The notes beneath the pieces are model-generated. The model made no database searches. It saw only the letters and a program-made list of their open reading frames with translations, and had not been told where the DNA came from. From a virus: 43,333 bases of DNA. A program made the translations under genes and the position numbers. Of the stretch, positions 39,421-43,333 are shown one piece after another (the first letter of the stretch is position 1; each line of letters opens with the position of its first letter). The stretch spans positions 1 to 43,333 of the IMG/VR virus record IMGVR_UViG_3300005663_000017; one strand, written 5' to 3'.

Positions 39421-39516
39421 GTGCGGGCGGCTAACCGGCGGGGCTGATGTGTCCTCGTTAGAACGGGACCGTGGGGCCCAGATACCTTCCGGTGGCGGTG
39501 GGCCCCTGACCCGCAC
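39421..39516. ncRNA. Cloverleaf-like structured element abutting the repeat array
   Basis: Closing stem GTGCGGG/CCCGCAC (39421-39427 with 39510-39516). Inside are CGG-CTAA-CCG (39428-39437), a 7-bp stem with one bulge around TAGA (39451-39469), and GGGGCCC/GGGCCCC (39473-39479 with 39500-39506), whose top on the minus strand is ACC-GGAA-GGT, a GNRA tetraloop. The 3' arm of the closing stem overlaps the first repeat unit. It is not a tRNA, because there is no T-loop and the arms differ. The GNRA loop mildly favours minus-strand transcription, placing it at the 3' end of a gene-array-structure transcript. Confidence 0.6.
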
Positions 39517-40015
39517 GCTCTGCTCTTATGGGTTACTCGTCCAGCTTGGCCCGCTCTAAGTATATGGGTTGCTCTAATACAATGGCACGCTCAACCTCAA
39601 CGGGTTGCTCCAATACAATGGCACGCTCGACCTTCATGGGTTGCTCTAGAGATATGGCCCGCTTCTAGGCTATGGGTTGCTCTCCTGATGTGGCCCGCTC
39701 TTCTTATTTGGATTGCTCTTTACTAATGGCTCGCTCCATTTCCCTGGGCTTCTCGACAGGGTTGGCTCGCTCTCTAAGTATGGGTTGCTCACTCAGCGCG
39801 GCTCGCTCATCGACGATGGGTTGCTCGTACACAATGGCCCGCTCTTCATTTTTGGTTTCCTCATCCAACGTGGCACGCTCTTTTCTCCTGGGTTCCTTCC
39901 ATGAAATGGCCCGCTCGTTTCGGTTGGGTTACTCTTACTACCTGGCTCGCTTCGAGGACATGGGTTGCTCCTTTCACTTGGCTCGCTTGCGGCTAATGGT
40001 TTACTCTTCCGCCGT
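39512..40015. repeat. 28-unit array: alternating 9-mers with variable 9-nt spacers, exact 18-bp period
   Basis: Fourteen units of type B (GGCNCGCTC, at 39512, 39548, ... 39980) alternate with fourteen of type A (GGGTTGCTC and variants, at 39530, 39566, ... 39998), always 18 bases apart. Each is followed by nine variable bases, 26 of 28 of which end in T. On the minus strand the unit reads GAGC(A/G)N(C/G)CCA plus eight variable bases. The spacers are nearly all different; taatacaat/caatacaat is the only close pair. The array starts inside the stop codon of the Transposase_20-like gene. It is not CRISPR (period and spacer far too short). Function unknown. Confidence 0.95.
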
Positions 40016-40675
40016 GGCGTGAACCTTGCCCAAATACTCCTCCGCGTAGGGGGGCCTTACCGTCAACCCCTCGATGGTCCTCCACTCAACGTAGAGGTCT
40101 TTGATGAACATCTTGACCATGTAGCGGATCGAGGCGTTGTGCCTATGACCATCCGACTTGCCCCACTCTTTGCTGATGAGCCGATGCTTGTAGTTATCGT
40201 AGAAGTCTCGATACGGCGAACTACACTTGAGGAAGCTCGGCCCCAACACTCCAAGCAACTTAGACTTGAGGAAAGAGTTGTAAGCCAACTTCTCGCCCTT
40301 CTTGCGCTTCTCGGCCGTCCCGTCCGAGTTGACCGCCAATCCTCCGAACCTCCACATCTTTGATACATTTTCAGCGATGGAAATATCATACTCTGCAAGG
40401 ATCACACCCCCCATTGTCGGGCCAATGCCCTTGACGCCCTTCAAGAAGCCGTCCCAAATCGGGAACGCTTTAAGCAATTTATTGACCGTTAGAAGCTGGG
40501 CACGTTCTAGGCCATTAAGCGCCTCCGCAATCCCAGCGATACGCTCCTGGTCCTTGTCGGAAAGATGTATCTCGGTGGCCCTTGCTTGTATCCGGCCCCC
40601 GGCCTGGAGCCTTAACCGCTGAAGGTCGTAAAACATCCGCACTTCAAATCTTAATTGCTCACGCAATGCGCTCAT
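40001..40675 (-). CDS. IS110-type Transposase_20-domain protein lacking the DEDD nuclease domain
   Basis: 224 residues from the ATG at 40675, overlapping the upstream stop (ATGA). Residues 1-75 are helical. Residues 80-92 (GVKGIGPTMGGVI) are a helix-hairpin-helix, followed by MWRFGGLAVNSDGTAEKRKK (107-126), LAYNSFLKSKLLGVL and SPYRDFYDNYKHRL, then RHNASIRYMVKMFIKDLY. This is the order seen in the C-terminal domain of IS110 transposases, which carries a catalytic serine; Ser117 is the candidate here. The RuvC-like DEDD domain of true IS110 enzymes is absent. The stop codon lies in the first repeat unit, so gene and array are probably cotranscribed. Confidence 0.75.
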   Translation of the reverse strand: MSALREQLRFEVRMFYDLQRLRLQAGGRIQARATEIHLSDKDQERIAGIAEALNGLERAQLLTVNKLLKAFPIWDGFLKGVKGIGPTMGGVILAEYDISIAENVSKMWRFGGLAVNSDGTAEKRKKGEKLAYNSFLKSKLLGVLGPSFLKCSSPYRDFYDNYKHRLISKEWGKSDGHRHNASIRYMVKMFIKDLYVEWRTIEGLTVRPPYAEEYLGKVHATAEE

Positions 40676-40902
40676 GGCGTGGCCTCCTCTCTCGGCATCT
40701 CTACTTCCATAATCGGCCTCGCGGCTTGAATCTCCGAGAGCGGATACCACTTGGGGCCTTCGGTGGCGGGAAGGAGAAAAAAAGTGAAAGCTAGGGTGTT
40801 CTCGTCGGAGACGATAGAGACGGCCAGGACCGGCAACCACTCGACCGGCGGCATGGTGAGGGACGCTTCCAGGTGGGTCGGGGTTGAAATCGCTAGGCTC
40901 AT
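40672..40902 (-). CDS. Small hypothetical protein
   Basis: 76 residues from the ATG at 40902, coupled by ATGA overlaps to genes on both sides. Beta-rich (PPVEWLPVLAVSIVSDENTL, AFTFFLLPATEGPKWYPLSE). It lies immediately upstream of the Transposase_20-domain gene in the same operon. Function unknown. Confidence 0.55.
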   Translation of the reverse strand: MSLAISTPTHLEASLTMPPVEWLPVLAVSIVSDENTLAFTFFLLPATEGPKWYPLSEIQAARPIMEVEMPREEATP

Positions 40903-41243
40903 GGCGTGGTGACCTCCCCTCTCGTCGCGGCGACGAGGGCGCGGGCTTTGCAACGAGGACATTTCCCACCACAGGAACCCTCATTATCTCTTAGCATCCA
41001 ATGAAGGTTTTGCTCGTACCAGCAACAATCCCGGGATGTTTCCTCGATTATTTCCATCGCCACGTTGCGGTCGCGGAGGAGGCGGTCTGCCCGCATCTTC
41101 CACCTAAGCTCGTCATCGGTTTCGGTGGGGGGCTCATGGGAAATGACACCCTGCCATTTGTCTGCCTCGGCGTCGGTGACTATCCCTTGGTCGGTGAGCC
41201 TCGCAAGCCGGCTGTCGAGTCGTTGCTCTTCTGGTGTTTCCAT
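40899..41243 (-). CDS. Hypothetical protein, RLLRDRxVAME family
   Basis: 114 residues, AGGAGGG upstream. Shares DRLLRDRNVAMEIIEE and CKARALVAA with the rightward gene at 35116-35433. It adds a CGGKCPRC cluster (four cysteines in the C-terminal third) that the paralogue lacks. Coupled to the next gene by ATGA overlap. Unknown. Confidence 0.6.
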   Translation of the reverse strand: METPEEQRLDSRLARLTDQGIVTDAEADKWQGVISHEPPTETDDELRWKMRADRLLRDRNVAMEIIEETSRDCCWYEQNLHWMLRDNEGSCGGKCPRCKARALVAATRGEVTTP

Positions 41244-41255
41244 TTATTAACCCTC

Positions 41256-41429
41256 CTAATCAACCTGTTCAATGGATACGATTGTCATGTCGTAGTTTTC
41301 TATTGCCCCCGAGGCGATTCCGAGGGCTTCGGTTATGTTCTTGGCCTTGATGGTCCACTCGTTCTCAAAAACATTCTCCCCGGCCCCGCCGCAGACCACA
41401 ACCAAGTAGTCGAACATGGGCTTACTCAT
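41256..41429 (-). CDS. Small alpha/beta protein
   Basis: 57 residues, MSKPMFDYLVVVCGGAGENV then FENEWTIKAKNITEALGIAS. It reads like a short ferredoxin-like fold. The start overlaps the previous gene's stop by 8 bases. Not recognised. Confidence 0.5.
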   Translation of the reverse strand: MSKPMFDYLVVVCGGAGENVFENEWTIKAKNITEALGIASGAIENYDMTIVSIEQVD

Positions 41430-41697
41430 CGTCCTCCCCCTCTGGCGGATCGTCCGCCTTGATAATCTCCCGCAGGGCTTCGACCTCCTTGCGAGAAAGT
41501 TGCACCAACCCCTGAGCGCCTATCCGCTTTATGACCTTGAGCTTCCCGCCCTCGATATACTTGTGGACCCGCTGGCGGGTGCGCCTGAGGATTGCTGTGG
41601 CCTCGCCCACGGTGATGAGCTCGTCGTCGGGCTCGAGGGCGTCCTCTAGTTCCATCTCTCTCTTGCGCGTGTAGGCGTCGGCCTCATGGTCGGTCAC
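41422..41697 (-). CDS. Excisionase/MerR-type helix-turn-helix protein (HTH_17)
   Basis: 91 residues. ITVGEATAILRRTRQRVHKY (about 28-47) forms the helix-turn-helix, and GGKLKVIKRIGAQGLVQLSR the wing, as in HTH_17 proteins. The acidic ends are probably flexible. It may regulate the leftward operon or bind DNA near the divergent promoters. Confidence 0.7.
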   Translation of the reverse strand: MTDHEADAYTRKREMELEDALEPDDELITVGEATAILRRTRQRVHKYIEGGKLKVIKRIGAQGLVQLSRKEVEALREIIKADDPPEGEDDE

Positions 41698-41872
41698 GGT
41701 TTTCCTCCTCGAGCTCTCTTGCTAATCGGTCGAAGTACGCGCGCATGTCGGATTTAAAGCCCTCGGGGTCCTCTTCATAAAACACCATCACGAGGGAGGG
41801 ACCGATTGGAAGCGAAATAATGGAAGCAAGGTAATCCATAAACTCTTTCTCTTGCTCGGAGGGATTATTCAT
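41684..41872 (-). CDS. Small acidic protein
   Basis: 62 residues, overlapping both neighbours. Helical with a hydrophobic centre (YLASIISLPIGPSLVMVFYE), then an acidic tail. Unrecognised. Confidence 0.5.
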   Translation of the reverse strand: MNNPSEQEKEFMDYLASIISLPIGPSLVMVFYEEDPEGFKSDMRAYFDRLARELEEENRDRP

Positions 41873-42173
41873 TTGCGGTGGGCTCCTTTCTCTCGGCCTC
41901 CCGGGTCAGCGCGATTTTATCGCGGGCGATCTGGAGCATGTAGTTGATGGCCGCTTGGGCCTCAAAGCCGGCCTTGCTGGCACCGTCTGCGCCCTCTGGC
42001 CGCACCGTCGGGGGCCGACCCCAATCAACCGACCACCGGCCCCGCCTACCGCCTCGGTTGACAACCTCCACGGTGACGGTGGCCCGGTGCTCCTGGGGGG
42101 GAGCAACCGCCTTGGCTGGCTCTGCTTCCTTGGTGTTTTCGGGTACGTCGAAAAGGTCAAGGGGCCTGCCCAT
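41865..42173 (-). CDS. Hypothetical protein
   Basis: 102 residues, MGRPLDLFDVPENTKEAEPA, then a beta segment (HRATVTVEVVNRGGRRGRWS) and a C-terminal helix. GGAGGAGAGCGC precedes the ATG. It could be an adaptor with a flexible N-terminus. Unknown. Confidence 0.55.
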   Translation of the reverse strand: MGRPLDLFDVPENTKEAEPAKAVAPPQEHRATVTVEVVNRGGRRGRWSVDWGRPPTVRPEGADGASKAGFEAQAAINYMLQIARDKIALTREAERKEPTANE

Positions 42174-42185
42174 GCGCTCTCCTCC

Positions 42186-42398
42186 CTATGTGTTCCGCTT
42201 CAACTGAATAAGGCGAATATTGGGGCAACCGCCTCGCCTGACTACCTTTTGCTCTCCGGGGCATTGGTCGGGGATTATCTGAATGGAGTCAACGGCCCGA
42301 CCTTTTAAGTCTCTTAGCCCCACCCTGATATTGACAATCCCAAGGGGCGTTTCAATGTGTAGGACTTTTCCCGGCTCCTTGTGGCGCATTCTTCTCAT
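42186..42398 (-). CDS. Small hypothetical protein, CsrA-like by appearance
   Basis: 70 residues. ETPLGIVNIRVGLRDLKGRA and VDSIQIIPDQ form beta strands resembling small RNA-binding regulators of the CsrA type, but the match is weak. Start at 42398 overlaps the previous stop; 42389 is an alternative with better RBS spacing. Confidence 0.5.
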   Translation of the reverse strand: MRRMRHKEPGKVLHIETPLGIVNIRVGLRDLKGRAVDSIQIIPDQCPGEQKVVRRGGCPNIRLIQLKRNT

Positions 42399-42559
42399 TC
42401 CTCCTCCTCCACGGCGACATAATGCACCGGGCCGTCGTTGTGGTCGTACACGCCTCCGTCACGAGGAGCACCAAGCCTTATGGCCTCCTCCTCGTCATGG
42501 GCCTCGACGCCTTCCGTTGAAAGGTAGGGCGTCAGCATATAAACCGTGTATTTCTTCAT
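42395..42559 (-). CDS. Small acidic alpha/beta protein
   Basis: 54 residues (MKKYTVYMLTPYLSTEGVEA) with AGGAGG upstream. DEEEAIRLGA and DHNDGPVHYVAV complete a compact domain like other tiny phage proteins with a beta-alpha-beta pattern. Unknown. Confidence 0.5.
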   Translation of the reverse strand: MKKYTVYMLTPYLSTEGVEAHDEEEAIRLGAPRDGGVYDHNDGPVHYVAVEEEE

Positions 42560-42563
42560 GTGC

Positions 42564-42983
42564 TCATCCTCCTCTAAAGATTACAATCGCCGACGGGAAC
42601 GGGGCGGAGTTCTTGTGACCGTCGAACTTGAGCCGACCCTTGATAAACCTGATTTCGTCGGCCCTCATAACGTAGTCGTGCCACCAGCGCGTGTCGGTCC
42701 TTGAGGGTATGAGGCAGACGACGGTGGCCCCGTCCAAGGCTGACTCGTAAGCCTTCTTCATCCAGCGGCCAATTTCTCGGCCGTATGGGGGATTAAGCCA
42801 ACAGGTTTCCCCCAGCCACAGAAAAGTCAACCCGTCCTCATCTTTAGAATAGAAGCGCCGGCATTTTGCATTTTCGGCCGTGGCGCATACGTCCACCGTG
42901 AAGCCGAACTCCGCATCTAGTTCGTCAAATACGCCTTGCGGCGTGGCCCAGTCGAGGCGTTGGCTGGAGAAATGAACCTTCAT
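42564..42983 (-). CDS. DNA N6-adenine methyltransferase (phage Dam type)
   Basis: 139 residues from the ATG at 42983 with AGGAGGAGG upstream; the frame is open further to 43058. DWATPQGVFDELDAEFGFTV and DVCATAENAKCRRFYSKDED form the N-terminal motif, WLNPPYGR (62-69) the catalytic NPPY, and APFPSAIVIFRGG the end. These define the phage Dam family (PF05869 by recollection). It methylates adenine, probably for protection from restriction. It is the second DNA methyltransferase of this phage. Confidence 0.88.
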   Translation of the reverse strand: MKVHFSSQRLDWATPQGVFDELDAEFGFTVDVCATAENAKCRRFYSKDEDGLTFLWLGETCWLNPPYGREIGRWMKKAYESALDGATVVCLIPSRTDTRWWHDYVMRADEIRFIKGRLKFDGHKNSAPFPSAIVIFRGG

Positions 42984-43054
42984 GGCCTCCTCCTCTGTTC
43001 GGGTTGATTGCTCCTGCGGGGCCACCACCGGAGCGATGGCCCCTGGCCGAGCCG

Positions 43055-43333
43055 TCAAGCCGTGGCCAGTTCCTCGGCCTTAGCTTGGGCCTTCTTGAGC
43101 GTGGAAAACTCTTGGAATTCTCCCGCCGTTTCAATGTCTCCCTCGGGGGTCGCCTCTCGAATGGTGAAAAGCCGAGGGTAGGTGTTCCCCGTCAAGCAAC
43201 CGCTCTGCTTCTCGGAGGTCACAAAGAAGCGGCCACCATAAACCCCTGGATAAACCCTGGACCGGAAAAAGTCCATATTTTCAGGGCTGAACCAACGGCC
43301 CCCGACCTTCTCATGGGCCCTTTGAATTGCTCC
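43055..43333 (-). CDS. Junction-spanning hypothetical protein, 3' part
   Basis: Remainder of the gene whose start is at base 143 after circularisation. An internal ATG at 43276 exists, but the frame stays open upstream to the RBS-preceded ATG at 143, so the longer product is preferred. The protein is a soluble, mixed alpha/beta polypeptide ending in an alanine/lysine-rich helix (STLKKAQAKAEELATA). The stop overlaps a possible TTG start for the adenine methyltransferase frame. Function unknown. Confidence 0.75.
   Translation of the reverse strand, partial: GAIQRAHEKVGGRWFSPENMDFFRSRVYPGVYGGRFFVTSEKQSGCLTGNTYPRLFTIREATPEGDIETAGEFQEFSTLKKAQAKAEELATA
43221..43333. repeat. Right copy of exact 113-bp terminal direct repeat
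   Basis: Identical to bases 1-113. Removing one copy leaves 43,220 bp of unique sequence. Joining the copies restores an uninterrupted leftward gene of about 103 codons, from an ATG at 143 to a stop at 43055. Confidence 0.95.

Noticed and set aside
39445-39480. Hammerhead ribozyme core (CTGATG within the structured element)
   Set aside because: The required GAAA after stem II and a matching cleavage site are absent.
39512-40015. CRISPR array
   Set aside because: Repeats are 9 bp and of two alternating types, spacers are 9 nt, no leader or cas gene is present (the Cas4-like nuclease at 31763 belongs to a recombination pair).
39672-40022. 116-codon frame as an ordinary repeat protein gene
   Set aside because: It has no ribosome-binding site, runs antisense into the end of a well-supported gene, and its silent positions are more conserved than some amino-acid-changing ones. 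Translation cannot be excluded.
40676-40984. N-terminal extension making the Transposase_20-domain protein 327 residues
   Set aside because: The extension overlaps the coding region of a coupled small gene in another frame and is Arg/Pro/Ser-rich, typical of a shadow frame. The ATG at 40675 has an ATGA coupling.
42984-43058. 25-residue N-terminal extension of the adenine methyltransferase
   Set aside because: It would need a TTG start, while the ATG at 42983 has a strong AGGAGGAGG and begins the conserved domain directly.

Overview
The window looks like one complete genome of an uncultured tailed bacteriophage, about 43.2 kb and roughly 50-55% GC. The first 113 bases are repeated exactly at the end (1-113 = 43221-43333), and one gene reads straight through that junction. 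The molecule is therefore circularly permuted or circular (43,220 bp unique). Virion genes (portal, scaffold-like, P22-like coat, neck and propeller-like tail hub proteins, huge internal virion proteins) suggest a short-tailed, podovirus-like phage. An O-antigen-ligase-like gene and several Sec signal peptides point to a Gram-negative host, but nothing in the window identifies that host. No integrase, DNA polymerase, RNA polymerase or tRNA gene was recognised.

Layout. Two divergent promoters overlap at about 628-673. Rightward from 732: terminase small and large subunits, a cytosine methyltransferase flanked by repeated gene ends, a run of tiny genes, an HNH nuclease, portal (7686-9542), small genes ending in a terminator (10723-10761), scaffold-like and major capsid proteins, a decoration-like protein, the O-antigen-ligase-like gene, neck and tail proteins, a second HNH nuclease, a fibre-like protein, ejection-type proteins including one of 1634 residues, and a lysis region (coiled-coil/TM protein, M15 peptidase, phospholipase-A2-like protein, small membrane protein). 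This late block ends at a strong terminator (30602-30640). A consensus promoter (30654-30682) then starts a second rightward block: an excisionase-like regulator, a PD-(D/E)XK nuclease plus putative annealing protein, a RuvC-like resolvase, many tiny zinc-ribbon and membrane proteins, a DnaD/O-like replication protein behind its own promoter, and a candidate origin with hexamer repeats (38492-38577). The leftward block runs from 588 through the junction down to 40001. It holds small genes, an N6-adenine methyltransferase, an excisionase-like protein and a protein with only the IS110 C-terminal (Transposase_20) domain.

The most unusual locus is where the two transcription directions converge, 39421-40675. 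A 504-bp array of 28 units with an exact 18-bp period begins inside the stop codon of the Transposase_20-domain gene. Each unit is a conserved 9-mer, alternating between two types (GGGTTGCTC and GGCNCGCTC), followed by a variable 9-mer that nearly always ends in T. The far end of the array abuts a 96-nt segment that folds into a cloverleaf-like set of stems. The pattern of variation argues for selection on nucleotides rather than on an encoded peptide. I propose an undescribed phage system in which an IS110-derived, RuvC-less protein works with an array of short variable sequences as RNA or DNA. Its function is unknown and this proposal is inference.

Other points of interest are an overprinted long frame inside the cytosine methyltransferase, secretion signals on virion-region proteins, a phage O-antigen-ligase homologue, and several strongly structured intergenic segments.
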